The translations under genes were made by a program, and so were the position numbers. From Congeria kusceri (lineage: Eukaryota; Mollusca; Bivalvia; Myida; Dreissenidae): 64,000 bases of DNA. The DNA is taken from positions 80,376,204 to 80,440,203 of the forward strand of contig CM051024.1 of the NCBI GenBank assembly GCA_027627225.1, read 5' to 3'. The notes below the pieces were generated by a model, which had not been told where the DNA came from, ran no database searches, and saw only the letters and a list, made by a program, of their open reading frames with translations. The stretch's first letter is position 1. Each line of letters starts with the position of its first letter. This document shows, piece after piece, positions 21,261 through 33,641 of the stretch.

Positions 21261-23349
21261 CATTTCATTTCCTTAAGATTCTAACATTTATAACATTTGT
21301 AGATATTGTATGATAGTTATGCGACGTTTGGACGTATAGTATGACAATAATAACATGTTTGTTCAGCTTAAATATGCTCCTATAAAAGATAAATTTTACC
21401 ATGTGAATATAAGGGATGCATTATTGTCTGAACATTGCAGTTTTTGACGCTTCGTCTGTGACCATATAGTGTAAGGTACAGTCACAAGATACATATAGAA
21501 TTTGTAAATATTTATGAGAACCTTCACATAAGTAACTATCGTGAAATTATTACAGTTTATAGTTAAAAGCGAACTATGTTTAATATTCTAAGTTCTATGA
21601 TATTTGAGGGCAACCTTAAAATTCAGTAATTGTGGATTCTCATACTTAGGCAACGTAGCGTGTAAACAGCATATCATCCAAATAATTATTATCTCGAAAC
21701 AGTAACACCTTTTATTAAACATTGTGTTATAGCTTTGGACAAATTCTTGCTCAAAAATCGCGTACTAGTAAACAATTGAGTGACCTAAATGTTTAGTATC
21801 GAACGTTCTGTTTTCGAAGTATAGACCATATCTAAAAGTTTGTTTAAGTGCTTATATGCTGGGTAAGGTACTCCTTTTTTCCGGTTAAGAATCTTTTTAA
21901 GTATAGAACTAACCTTTTTTTTAAACAGATTTAACCTTGATATTAAATTATTAATTGAAAAGATTTTATATCAATTACATAGAGTAATTTACAGGCCCCG
22001 AATCCTCAACAATACTAAGGTATGTGTTAACAGGATAAGCTTAATCTTACTAGTTTTATTGTTAACTAGTTTGTTTGTTTGTTTATTTTATTAATTGTTT
22101 TCGCTGTTTTTAACAGCAGTTCAGTCATATCACGGCGGTCAGTTAACCTACTCACACTTTTCCTGGGCACGCTTAGCCAATCTAAGCGGTTTACCAGTAG
22201 TTATTGCACTTACCTATGCCAGTAACCGACAACTGCCTTACTTGAATCAGAGGTAGGGAAGAATGGCCGTAGAAATAATTTCAGGACCAATCCCCACACA
22301 AGAGTGCATTATTAATATTGTAATGACTTAATACATTTTGAATTGAATTTATATGTCATATAATCGCAACAAATAATACATAGTGTTGTTACATCAATTT
22401 TAAAATGACAATTTAATGGATAAGATAAAAGATTTAAGCCTGTTATCCTTAAGAATATTCGAGAAATCGGACCCAACAGATTAATCTTTGAGGCTTAATG
22501 ATAAAGCTATTACAACTGCCATCAAAGCGGTCCACGATATCGAATTTCTTTTGTAAGTTTAAAATGACAACTGCCTTGATTTATGTACCTAGATTTAAAA
22601 TATGTCATGAAATTGTTTGATAAATAAACTCTTCTGAATCATGATTGAAATTAAAAATGAAAACCCAATTTTGGACGTTTGTTGCTTATTCTTACGATCC
22701 GAATATTTCTCAGATTGAGATATTAAGTAGTTTAAAAGCTTACTTATGTGCCTGCCATGACATTTCAATCCCAAAGTCAGAGAGGCACTCAACGCATGTC
22801 CCAATAAGTGTTGTTACGAGTATCGTGAGTTCGACCAATTAATTTGACATTTCCCTGATGAAACATACTCGAAAGTGTCTTAACAATCATCAAACAGTTG
22901 ACACACAACAACAAAAAGACTGGAGTAAGAGAGATTACCGATCAAATGTTTATTAATACCCAAGAAATAAAAGAACGTTTATGTCATATAGAATCTACAT
23001 ATTTTCCAATGCATATACACTTGTTATTTTAAGGAGACATAATGACAGTCTGAAACTACATATATTCTTAGACTTCTAGTTAGAAGCATATGACTAAATC
23101 AAACATAACTTTATATTTCTTATACGTCTAATTCGCGGTCGGGCTAATAGATCAAAACGCACCGACAAATACCTTAAATATTGTATACAAATGTCTACAT
23201 CTTGAAATGATATAATTTTCAGTAAAGCTCGGCGGTGACCTACATCGGAGAAAAAGTCGACAGCAGTGTGAAGAATGCAGAATGCGTTTCAAGCAAGCCA
23301 GTATAAGCGCGGTACTATTGTTCATCGAATAGGCCCTCATAACAATGTC
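21261..23349. other. Non-coding, AT-rich
   Basis: Weak relatedness to 31.7-32.6 kb only. Nothing coding is supported. Confidence 0.4.
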
Positions 23350-24269
23350 TGTTATCATACCACTATGCTGATATCGGCCTAATACAAAGGTGCCTGATAT
23401 ATTTTGTATATCAGGTCACTAGCGTTTATATCAGTCAATGCTTGGAGGTCTAATTCTTCGGAATCAACTACAAAGTCAACAGTTTCAGTAAAAATATATC
23501 AGCTTCAACAAAACAAACAATTTGATACCAAGAACATATATAGTTTATTATTTTTAATCGTCATCAATCACAAAATTTTATTTTTTTAAATATTCACATA
23601 AACCCGCACATGGTAGTGATATGAAGTCATCTATGGAACAATAAATCATCCATACAAATTTATTTCAATACATTCATAATAAATGCACTAAAAGTCACTA
23701 CACAGCATCAGTTTATGTTGAACCAAAAACATTATTACCAAAAATTGAACACACTATAGTCAAATACTGTAAATATTGACACGATCTTGGAAATGTCAAA
23801 TTCAATACACAACTCCTAACTAGCGTCTCCAAACAATTCGGCGTTGTTTGTTCTCCGAGAAAATTGATCGTTGCAATCCATTTCAGTTCGCATTTCCAGT
23901 ATTTTATGAATGAGCATTCGTGTAATCTAAGTATTTGTAGTGAAAACAGTTCACTTATCATTACGAAATGTTAATAATAAGGTATTATTCAGTCAACTTT
24001 TGTACTCTATAACTACATGTACTTAAACGTGTAAAAGTCGGCTAAACAAAATCAGCGCCGCCCTTAGTTTTTAAATATATAAAAAATCAGCTGGTTTGGT
24101 GATATTTTACGAAAAATGTGGTATGATAAATAGTAAAACAGGTTAATGTCTGGTCTTGTGTAATATATCAGGTTCGGCACGAATAAAATAACGGCTCGGC
24201 AAGCCTCGCCGTTATATTATTCTAAGCCTCAACTGATATATTACACACGACCAGACAGTAACCTGTTAT
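23350..24269 (+). mobile_element. ~0.9-kb dispersed repeat ending in a hairpin
   Basis: This stretch matches 39308-40140 in inverted orientation over nearly its whole length, at moderate identity (e.g. 'gcgtttatatcagtcaatg', 'aattcaatacacaactcc', 'atttgtagtgaaaac'). It ends in a large hairpin (24136-24269). No protein is encoded, so it may be a non-autonomous transposon; terminal repeats were not identified. Confidence 0.6.
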
Positions 24270-25005
24270 TCTCTATATATCAGTTTTGTAGTACGGAAGC
24301 CCATTAGTGCCCATTTATTTCACTTGTTTTGAGTTATGCCTTATGTCTTCTATGCAATGCATTATATATTATATACAGATATCATAGGCAGGTGAGAGGT
24401 ATAGACTTTTGCATGCAAAGACTGTTGCGACCTGGCGCTGCTTCATTGGAAAGCGGCTAAACCGTCTACCACTACACACATGCTTCTATTAATTAAACAA
24501 GAGTGCCATTGTCACAAAGATACGCCAGTCAAAGAAGCTTTTTTTGCGGTAAAGATTCACCGAATAAAGAGAAAGAAATCAAAAACTCATAAGGTAAAGT
24601 CATGGTATCTGTGCACCTAATTCGTCTCCAAAGCCTCTCTGTGTGGTGAGTTAAGGTACAAAAACAATTGCATATATATACAAAAATTTGTAATGAAGAC
24701 GAAAACAAAAAATCCACCAAAACCGGACAAAGATATGCAACGGACAATGTGAAGGATTCACTTGTTATATTTTACTTTTGACCTTGAATTGTGACCTTGA
24801 CCTTGGACATACGAACCTGGTTCTTGCGCGTGACACTCCGACTCACCATGCTTTTCTTGTATGCCAAGTTATTTGAACTAGATAACTGTTGGCAACATGT
24901 CGAGCTGGTTGTCAAGATAGAAACTTGTATTGTAATTATTTTAAATTATTTTTTTTACAAACAAATCTACTCCTTTGACCTCTAAGTGTGACCTTGACCT
25001 TTGAG
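23924..25005 (+). repeat. Tandem duplication, unit 1
   Basis: Bases 23924-25005 reappear at 25112-26193, an offset of 1188 bp, with only scattered differences (e.g. cag/aag, cta/ctc, g/c). The unit contains the hairpin and the first TGACCTT repeats. Confidence 0.9.
24136..24269. repeat. Hairpin, about 60-bp arms
   Basis: The arm beginning 'aacaggttaatgtctggtc' pairs with the one ending 'gaccagacagtaacctgtt', through 'taatatatcag' and 'ataacggc'. Repeated at 25324-25457 with almost no change. Confidence 0.85.
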
Positions 25006-25111
25006 CTTGGGACGACACAGATCTTGCGTGCAACACGTTTCTCCACACGGTGAACATTTGTTACAAGTTATTTTAAAATTCCCTGATGAATGATGAATGA
25101 ACAGTAAAAAA

Positions 25112-26193
25112 AATCTAAGTATTTGTAGTGAAAACAGTTCACTTATCATTACGAAATGTTAATAATAAGGTATTATTAAGTCAACTTTTGTACTCTATAA
25201 CTACATGTACTTAAACGTGTAAAAGTCGGCTCAGCAAAATCAGCGCCGCCCTTAGTTTTTAAATATATAAAAAATCAGCTGGTTTGGTGATATTTTACGA
25301 AAAATGTGGTATGATAAATAGTAAAACAGGTTAATGTCTGGTCTTGTGTAATATATCAGGTTCGGCACGAATAAAATAACGGCTCGGCAAGCCTCGCCGT
25401 TATATTATTCTAAGCCTCACCTGATATATTACACACGACCAGACAGTAACCTGTTATTCTCTATATATCAGTTTTGTAGTACGGAAGCCCATTAGTGCCC
25501 ATTTATTTCACTTGTTTTGAGTTATGCCTTATGTCTTCTATGCAATGCATTATATATTATATACAGATATCATAGGCAGGTGAGAGGTATAGACTTTTGC
25601 ATGCAAAGACTGTTGCGACCTGGCGCTGCTTCATTGGAAAGCGGCTAAACCGTCTACCACTACACACATGCTTCTATTAATTAAACAAAAGTGCCATTGT
25701 CACAAAGATACGCCAGTCAAAGAAGCTTTTTTTGCGGTAAAGATTCACCGAATAAAGAGAAAGAAATCAAAAACTCATAAGGTAAAGTCATGGTATCTGT
25801 GCACCTAATTCGTCTCCAAAGCCTCTCTGTGTGGTGAGTTAAGGTACAAAAACAATTGCATATATATACAAAAATTTGTAATGAAGACGAAAACAAAAAA
25901 TCCACCAAAACCGGACAAAGATATGCAACGGACAATGTGAAGGATTCACTTGTTATATTTTACTTTTGACCTTGAATTGTGACCTTGACCTTGGACATAC
26001 GAACCTGGTTCTTCCGCGTGACACTCCGACTCACCATGCTTTTCTTGTATGCCAAGTTATTTGAACTAGATAACTGTTGGCAACATGTCGAGCTGGTTGT
26101 CAAGATAGAAACTTGTATTGTAATTATTTTAAATTATTTTTTTACAAACAAATCTACTCCTTTGACCTCTAAGTGTGACCTTGACCTTTGAGC
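25112..26193 (+). repeat. Tandem duplication, unit 2
   Basis: Second copy of 23924-25005. The near-identity points to a very recent event or gene conversion. The identity breaks where the TGACCTT satellite units stop corresponding. Confidence 0.9.
25324..25457. repeat. Hairpin in unit 2
   Basis: Same structure as 24136-24269. Confidence 0.85.
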
Positions 26194-28075
26194 TAGGGAC
26201 ACATATTTGGCTTGAAACACGCATTCTCTACATGATAAACATTTGTGGCGAGTTAATTTAGGAATCCCCAAATGAATGATGAATTATCAGTCCGAACAAG
26301 CTGTATTATGCCCATATTTGACCTTTGACCTCTAAGTGTGACCTTGACCTTTGAGCACGGATACAGGTCTTGTGTACAACACGCCATCATCACATGCTAA
26401 ACATTTGTGGCAAGATATTTTAAAATTGCCTGATGAATAGTGAAGTTACAGTCTGGATAAGCTGTAAGATGCCGATATTTGAAATTTGACCTCTAAGTGT
26501 GACCTTGACCTTTGAGCTAGGGACACGGGTCTTGCGTGCCGTCTTTAGATGCTGAACATTTGTGGTAAGTTATTTTGCAATTGCCTGATGAATGAGGAGG
26601 TTACAGTACGGACAAGATCGGAGGGACGCACGCACATACACCGAACGACCATTGTGACAACTAAGACGAGCTGACCGCAGGTTGGCTCGACAAAAACCAT
26701 ACATACTCGACAAAGATATGCTCCAGACAAAGTGTTATGTATTGATTGCTTACATTTGAATTGTGTCCTTGAATTGTGACCTTGACCTTGGACATGGGGA
26801 CCTGGTTCTTGCGCGCGACATTTTTCGACTCACCATGCTTGTCACTTCTGCCAAAATACTTGAAAAACAATCCATACTGGATAAAGATATGCTCCAGACA
26901 AAGTGTCATGTATGGATTTCTTAAATTGGACATTTGACCTTGAGTTATGACCTTGACCTTGCACATAAAGACCTAGTTATTGTGCGCGACACTCCGACTC
27001 ACCATGCTTGTCACTTATGCCAATCTATTTGAAAATGCATCCATGCTGGACAAAGATAAGTATTAAGTATTGATTTCTTATAATTGACTTTTGACCTTGA
27101 GTTGTGATCGTGACTTTTGACATAGGACCTGGTTCTAGCACATGGCACTGCACCTCACCATGCTTGTCACTCCTGCCAAGTTATTTGAAAATTCATCCAT
27201 GCTGGACAAAGACATGCTCCGGACAAAGTGTTACGTATTGATTTCATAAATGTGAACTTTGACCTTGAATTATGACTTTGACCTTTGACCTTTGACCTTG
27301 GGACCTGGTTCTTGCGCGCGACACATCGACTCGCTATGCTTGTCTCTGCTGCCAAGTTATTTGAAAATCCTACCATGGTGGACAAAGATATGCTCCGGAT
27401 GATGTGTTTAGGATTGATTTCTTTAATTTGAACTTGACCAATAATTTTGACCTTGACCTTGAACCTAGTGACCTGTTTTTTGTGCGCGACACTTCGCCTT
27501 ACCATGACTGTCACTTCTGCCATGTTATTTAAAAATCCATCCATGCTGGACAAAGATATGCTCCGGACAAAGTGTTTAGGATTGATTTCTTAAATTTGAC
27601 CTTTGATGTTGAATTGTGACCTTGACCTTGGACCTAGGGTCCTGCTTCTTGCGCGCGACACTCCGACTCACCATGCTTGTCACTTCTGCTAAGTCTTTTT
27701 AAAATTTATCTATGCTGGACAAAGATATCCTCCAAACAAATTTTATAGGATTGATTTTTTTTTATTTTACCTTTGACCTTTAATTGTGACACTGATCTTA
27801 GGTACCAGTTTCTTGTGCGCGACACTCCGCCTCATCATGCTTGTCACTTCTGCCAAGTTATTTGAAAATCTATCAATGCTTGACAAAGTTATGCTCCGGA
27901 CAACGTGTGAAGTATTGATTTCTAAAACAATTAACTTTGACACTTAATTTTGACCTTGACCTTGGACCTAGGGACCTGGTTATTGCGCGCGACACTCAGT
28001 CTCACCATGCTTGTCACTTTGCCCAGTTATTTGAAAATCCATTCATGCAGGACAAAGATATGCTCCGGAGAAAGT

Positions 28076-29404
28076 TTTTTCCCGCCCAAAACCCCACCAG
28101 GGGCGTTCCCATAATACGTCCCGTTTAAAAGTATCGGAGCCAGCTGTTGATGTTTGCATCAATACCATATACAGAGCTGCAACGATTCTATCGATGTATC
28201 GATGCATCGATTGTAAATGACCCGATTCGATTGTCGATACTAAACCAACCAATTTCAAATCGATTCTCTTTCATTTAATAAAAAACAAATCTCAACCTAC
28301 CTATTCTAATTTTTGAGGGAATATAACCTGAAACAAACATTTCTTTTACGCCTGAGTGACCTCACATAATGACCCCAAATGTGAAGTTTAAATTGAATAT
28401 CTTTAATAGTTAGAGAGATATGGACTTGTTGCACGCAAACCTTAATCAGAGCATTTAAAGGACCAATATATATTTTTCCTGCTTTTAAAATAACACCTTA
28501 AAGATGCATTAACCCAGTTTCAAAAAAACAAACCTGATATTATGAAACCAATGGTTGAAACACAGTCTAACAGTACTTGTATAAAAATATAGTTGACATC
28601 AAAATGTGATTAATATGCAAAACATTTAAACCCGATAGTGAATGTTCATGCCATTTGTCGAAAACAACAATGTCAATTTTCGTAATCAAATGTGAAATGT
28701 TTGACTTCAAGGAAAAAATAGGTTTTATTTTTCCCTCCTGTGACATATATGCTGTGCGATGATGTAGTCCATCATATATAAATACATTGTTACTGAATAA
28801 ATGAATAAAGAACGGAAAATAAATCAGTTGATACATTTTAAGTATAGAAATTTAAGAGCAATACATCAGGATTTGCAATAGAGTTATTTCAATTTAATAC
28901 TGCATATAAGCATCACATGTCACCAAAAACTGCATAAATTAACATTATTTTTATAATTACACTTATTTATGTATCTACAAAGTAATCTAGGGGTGTAATG
29001 ATAACACGGATTAATATCGTGACTACGCGCTTTATTCTGCAGTGTTTAGCGAAATATACCGCCATATATTGCCCATATTAAAATGAGAAGTTTCATTTTA
29101 TATATCTCTTAAATAACCGTGCAAAATGCATTTATTGAACTTATTATCATTGTTTAAATACCAGTATAAACAAAATATTTGCATGATTTTAAATAACATA
29201 TTTATAAACTTTTCAAAACTAATCACATTATTTTTTATAATAATCAAATTCGCAATGACATGTGGATAATTAGATATCATTTTTCAGATAGTGTAATAAA
29301 TGCTGTGGAAAAATGAGCTCCCTCTCATCTATTTACTTTTTCACTGAATTAGGCCGCTATTTTAGTTTTTATTCTTTGGTTAATAATTTTTTTCAACAAA
29401 TGTA
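28076..29404. other. Non-coding; CGAT-rich piece at 28165-28265
   Basis: 'ctgcaacgattctatcgatg' and further CGAT words at 28167-28240 resemble the end of a DNA-transposon-derived repeat. The rest is AT-rich with no support for a gene. Confidence 0.4.
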
Positions 29405-29905
29405 TACTGGCAGGTTAAACAAGAGCGGCATAAGTCCCTAGGTTGCTCACCTCAGGGGTTAATAAACTAAACTGTTCTGAGCAAGTTTAATGAAGACTCG
29501 GCTAAGATTGTGGCCTCTATATTGTTCACAAGCTTTTTCTTCAATTTGGCCTGGTTACCTAGTTTTTGCCACAATGTGACTCATTTTCAAACTTCTCCTA
29601 GATATCTCTGGGACATATGTTCTGGCCAAGTGTCATGCTCAAATCACATATGCAAATAAAAATGCAGACCGTACTTAATGTTCTTTATTTTCATTTCAGA
29701 ACCGATTGTACCCTCTGTATAAGTTGGAATGAAAAAACAACAACAACCATTTCTTCTTGTAATTGTTGTCATATTTATGATTGCGCCTTTCTTTGGTGGT
29801 ATCCAAAAAAAAACGAAGACCCAAAACCAAAGCTATATATAGAACCATATTATTTTGTGCATTCAGACAAAAACATGTCCATGTCGGTTAATACATATCT
29901 GTTTA
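29405..29905. repeat. Bivalve-type dispersed repeat fragment
   Basis: Begins 'aaacaagagcggcataagtc' with 'ttgctcacctcag', then 'tgttctggccaagtgtcatg'. Such ends occur in high-copy bivalve repeats (recalled, not searched). A 97-codon frame at 29617 has no family resemblance. Confidence 0.5.
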
Positions 29906-30324
29906 TTTAGCAATACAGGTAAATTATTCACACGTTATAACAGCATCTCAAAATCTTGATTATTGTTGAAGCAATCAGTTAGTTTCTTTAATAATATTGG
30001 ATATCACAGTCAGGTTTACAAAATAGCAATTCAACTTTTAAGGTGTAATGTAGCCACGTTTGTGTTATGTGTTATTTATAATGTAACCTGTGTCTCGTAG
30101 TCATTTTTTATCCGTGCAACACAGACTACAATAAACGAATAGTTAGGCAACCATTTGATATTGTTTTCAAGTATTTTAAATTATGTGGCTATTGTTATTA
30201 ATTTAGGGTCGATTTTGGTCGATTTGGGGGTTTCGTGCCGCCGCTGAAACAGGAAACAAGGGGCCAAGGGAGATTATAGATACAAAACAGTACCGCACAT
30301 TAAAGGCTAGTAAAATTCGATAAC
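29906..30324. other. Non-coding
   Basis: Nothing coding seen; 'gtcgattttggtcgatttgg' at 30209 is a short direct repeat. Confidence 0.35.
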
Positions 30325-30539
30325 TAATTCACCTGCGTTATGGGTGGTATGGAATGATTTCGCTGAACCTTCCTTTCCAGTTCATCACCCATTATTTCCA
30401 CCAGGTAATTAAGGCAAGCCCTGGACAAACAATACCGCTAAATAATCTGTTCATCCGACAGATGCTCAAGTGAGGTTCTAGGTCGGAAAACCCACTCTCG
30501 TCTTCGCAAATCGCCGAACAAAACAATCGCAGCGGCCAT
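30325..30539 (-). pseudogene. PIF/Harbinger transposase N-terminal fragment
   Basis: From an ATG at 30539 the minus strand reads MAAAIVLFGDLRRREWVFRP, then SLEHLSDEQII, a TAG stop, then RYCLSRACLNYLVEIMGDEL and ERKVQRNHSIPPITQVN before a second stop. Harbinger/HARBI1-like transposases start this way: a short hydrophobic-acidic N-terminus, 'hLSDeeIierYRfsr..i..lv...ddLer.t.R..aippl.QVl'. The first stop replaces the Glu of the 'IIERY' block. The DDE catalytic part is absent. No upstream partner gene (Myb-like) is visible here. Confidence 0.75.
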
Positions 30540-30704
30540 ACTTTCGAACGTTACGACAGCCTTGGTCCATTCGTAAATTTTACGTTAAAACTTACGATTT
30601 CGTAGCAGGTGGTTGCGTAAGAATTTTTTAATGAAACGCTCTTATTTTGTTACGAACGTCATACTTAAGAAAACCGTTCGTACAAACTTTATGAAACGGG
30701 CCCG
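30540..30704 (-). mobile_element. Probable 5' end of the Harbinger element
   Basis: Upstream of the fragment's ATG (higher coordinates), the DNA ends in 'ctttatgaaacgggcccg'. Read outward-in on the minus strand this begins GGGCCCGTTTCATAAAG, a plausible terminal repeat. The other end was not found. Confidence 0.4.
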
Positions 30705-31339
30705 TTGTGTTCTAACTTATTAACAAATATGATCGTATTGTAGTTATGGTAAGCGGTTAAAATCATGCATATTTGTATTTTTACGTTGTATTTTTACATT
30801 TGGTGTCATAGTAATCGAACATTTTCCAAGTCAGATCTGTAGTCCAATGGAATTACAATTTATATTGTTAGCTTTGTTTGTGTCTGAAATATTGAACCAA
30901 TTTGGTAGTACGTATGCTTGGGATCAAATCAAATCAAATCGTTCAGGTGTATACAACAGCCTTTAAACAATTGTAAGCATGTGTTGTTGTTTTTTTAATT
31001 ACAGTTCGGTTTAACTATTATCAAGGCCTGGCGAACATTGGAAAGTAACCAGTAATCTAAAACTCGGTGTGTTCTCTTAGTCTAATACCCAAATCGTCTC
31101 GCGGTTTTCGCCTAAGAAAACAACATATGACATTGCGACACTACATGAATCCCTCTAGATATTTGTTCCACAAACAACACTAATTACATCTGGAACATGG
31201 ATAAAGCACTTGATAAGGAGCAAACATAGAATGCATTCCCGCAGTCAATATCAGCACATGGAATATAAATAAATGCACTCCATTCTCGGGAGATATATCG
31301 TTCACATTAGTCTCTAAGACAGTAGTCCGTCGAAAGACC
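30705..31339. other. Non-coding
   Basis: No supported feature. 'gatcaaatcaaatcaaatcg' at 30923 is a short tandem repeat. Confidence 0.35.
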
Positions 31340-31690
31340 AGACTACATTTGTTTCGTATTTACTGGCATCTAACATGTAACTAAAATGTGCTTCCGAAAT
31401 CAGCATCCTCAACGAATATCACATTTCATAAGCGCAACGTATAAACGAACTCTATTGCTGAACAGATATTATTAGGTTGTTTTTGTTTTAAAAATATCCA
31501 AAATAAAAGCTAACCGATTGGCAGAAGACTAGGATTTATGGATTATATCTTGAAAAGGGGTAAGTTTCTTGACTTTATTATTTACCACATTGGTTTTGAT
31601 AACATACTAATCGTCGATCCTTAAACCGACGAACATAGTCCATATCTTGATAAAATGGCTTCACCACAAAACAAACAAATGCATTGCCTT
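31340..31690 (+). repeat. Old duplication C, copy C2
   Basis: Diverged counterpart of 20880-21260, with the candidate exon and its donor preserved in position and length. Confidence 0.6.
31517..31559 (+). pseudogene. Candidate first exon (C2), start codon lost
   Basis: Equivalent to 21092-21134 and also 43 nt long. ATG has become ATT; it then reads GRRLGFMDYILKRG and keeps the donor G|gtaagt at 31560. An internal ATG (31538) remains in frame and could serve. Either the exon is dead or translation starts later. Confidence 0.35.
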
Positions 31691-32758
31691 CTGTTATTTT
31701 CAAGTGTATGACCTGTTTAAATATATATAGTAGCATGTTCAAGCAACGTTTTGATGTGAGGTATGAACTATTGTGTTTATTTAGCGTAAATAGAGCCCAG
31801 GCGTCTAAATGCATACATTGTGTAATCACTGCACTACAAACTGCACTCATTGTGTATTTTGCGTTTTGAATTGCGATAACTTTGGTTTGAACGCCGCATA
31901 TTTACAAACCAAATAGACTTACAAAGTAGAAGAACGTCACACAAAAACAACAACGTGTACATCTTTAGTATTTTTAATTACATTACGACGATATATACAG
32001 TGTACATATACTTCGATTGTACACAGTAAATCTAAGCGTCCTATTATTCTGTAAAATGTGAGACACCATACTTCACACAACCGTTTTGTTACAGATTTGT
32101 GTCATTACAAAGCGATGAATATAAACAGACACGTATAGTTGTTTTACTTTTATTGAGATCATTTTCATAAATAATCATTTTGAACGTATAATGTAAGTTT
32201 TCCACGTTATGGCATTTGAGGGCAACATTAAAATTCAAATGAATCAAAATGATTTCGATCCAACTCTTTTCACTTAGTAAATAGTACTAAATGCGAGTCA
32301 AAAACACAACACTGTAAAACTCACCGGTGTGGGGCAGCTATGGCGATAAGCTTCTTATACAAATTTTTAGCCCACATAGTTTATGGCTTATCCAGTTTTA
32401 ATTTCAATTGTTTTAAAATTTGCATTAACGATTGTAGGCATAGACAGGCATACAAATTACCCTTTTCAGAAGACATTAAAACTTAATATTTGATACTTAG
32501 TTACTTAGTTACCCAAGTAATTAATTGAAGTTTAAGGTTTTAAAGGCACAATTGCCTTGAGTTCTATACTTGTGTATAATACTTGTAAAAGCAATTTGTT
32601 TGTTGAATACTGTCTCTTAAACCTGATCAAAACACACTACAATGAAACAATTGTTTGCATGTGTTTACAGTCTGAATACGGATCAGGTTGATATATCAAG
32701 TAGACGAGCATTTCAACGTTTTCAAATTTAATGTGGTAATTTTAGAACATGCATTTTG
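31691..32758. other. Non-coding, AT-rich
   Basis: Weak similarity to 21.6-22.6 kb; no gene supported. Confidence 0.35.
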
Positions 32759-33010
32759 TTAAAGGGACAGAAAATCGGCTTCCTATTGCACTATCAATAT
32801 ATTGTTTGATAGAAAGACACGTTCAGTAAATAAATAAAAATTAAATAATACAAAATAAGTTGTTTAATAAAAACAAATTAGCGAAAAAGTCTGAAAAAAT
32901 TAAAAGCCCAGGTGAGTATCGAACTCACGACTTAGGAGCCATACGAAGAAATGACAGTAGACTGTGTACACTCTTTTCCCATTATAAAGAAATTGCTTCC
33001 TCAAGGCCCC
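32759..33010 (-). mobile_element. Relative of the TIR/tRNA-like element, truncated
   Basis: Starts TTAAAGGGAC at 32759. The tRNA-like part is reversed (B box complement 'gtatcgaactcac' at 32917-32929). Its flank matches the sequence after the tRNA-like part of 18518-19022 (lettering 'tttcttcgta', 'gtcgtgagttcgata', 'ttttttcaga', 'gctaatttgtttttat' on the minus strand). The far end is unclear. Confidence 0.6.
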
Positions 33011-33641
33011 TTTTGGATGGTGGTTCGGTGAAACGCGATATATCTTAGTTGCATGCAAACATCTTCGAAACATAGCGGTAGTCTGCAGCACTTGGTTGCG
33101 CACTTGGTCAAAATCGAAACAATCCAGTTGGACTTTTTTTAGGAAGCATAGTTGGTCTTTATTCCGTTTGCAGTTAAAGTGTCCTAACATTTGGCATACC
33201 GTTTGAGAACTGAGAACATATTACAGATTAAAACGATTATTTGTGTTGACAAGTGCAATTTTAACATTGGTTTAGCTTTCTCTTTGTTAAATCATTTGAT
33301 CAAATAAACAAACTTGCGCTTATTAGTGTTTGATACTACAGAGTTTGCATGGTATGGAGAGACACACAATGTTTGAGTTTAATGAAGGATGGCTGCATCA
33401 CACGAAATGAAGACATGTACTAGTGGCAGCAAATAAAGGGCGTAGTACTAGGACACATTTTAAAGCAATTTGCCTCAATTAGTTGAACGTGTGTTGAAGC
33501 ATGCAAAATCTGTGTTCTTTCTGAATGCAAATAAAAACAACAATACAGTACGGGACATTTTGCGGAAAGGAATTAATCTATCGAATTCAGGTGGACAAGT
33601 CATCGGAGAAAACGTATGTCCTATGCAAGATCGTACATGTA

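Larger units (their letters stand above)
24777..28075. repeat. TGACCTT-rich ~165-175 bp satellite
   Basis: Repeating units read roughly: 'gaattgtgaccttgacctt', 'gacctggttcttgcgcgcg', 'ctcaccatgcttgtcactt', 'gccaagttatttgaaaat', 'gacaaagatatgctccggac'. The last element recurs near 26707, 26887, 27207, 27390, 27555, 27890 and 28055. The array is interrupted by the tandem duplication border at 25006-25111. Confidence 0.85.

Noticed and set aside
23225..23330. Possible zinc-finger-like exon (QCEECRMRF) after 'attttcag'
   Set aside because: Only one Cys pair, no His pair, soon hits a stop, and no donor or partner exon is seen.
24529..24747. 72-codon minus-strand frame repeated exactly at 25717-25935
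   Set aside because: It is duplicated only because it lies in the tandem duplication; it has no domain or splice context and overlaps satellite sequence.
29617..29910. 97-codon frame on the + strand
   Set aside because: Lies in a dispersed repeat; composition and lack of any recognisable family argue against coding.
32860..33048. 62-codon frame (SPGEYRTHDLGAIRRNDS)
   Set aside because: This wording comes from the reversed tRNA-like part of a SINE-like element; it is a familiar false protein.
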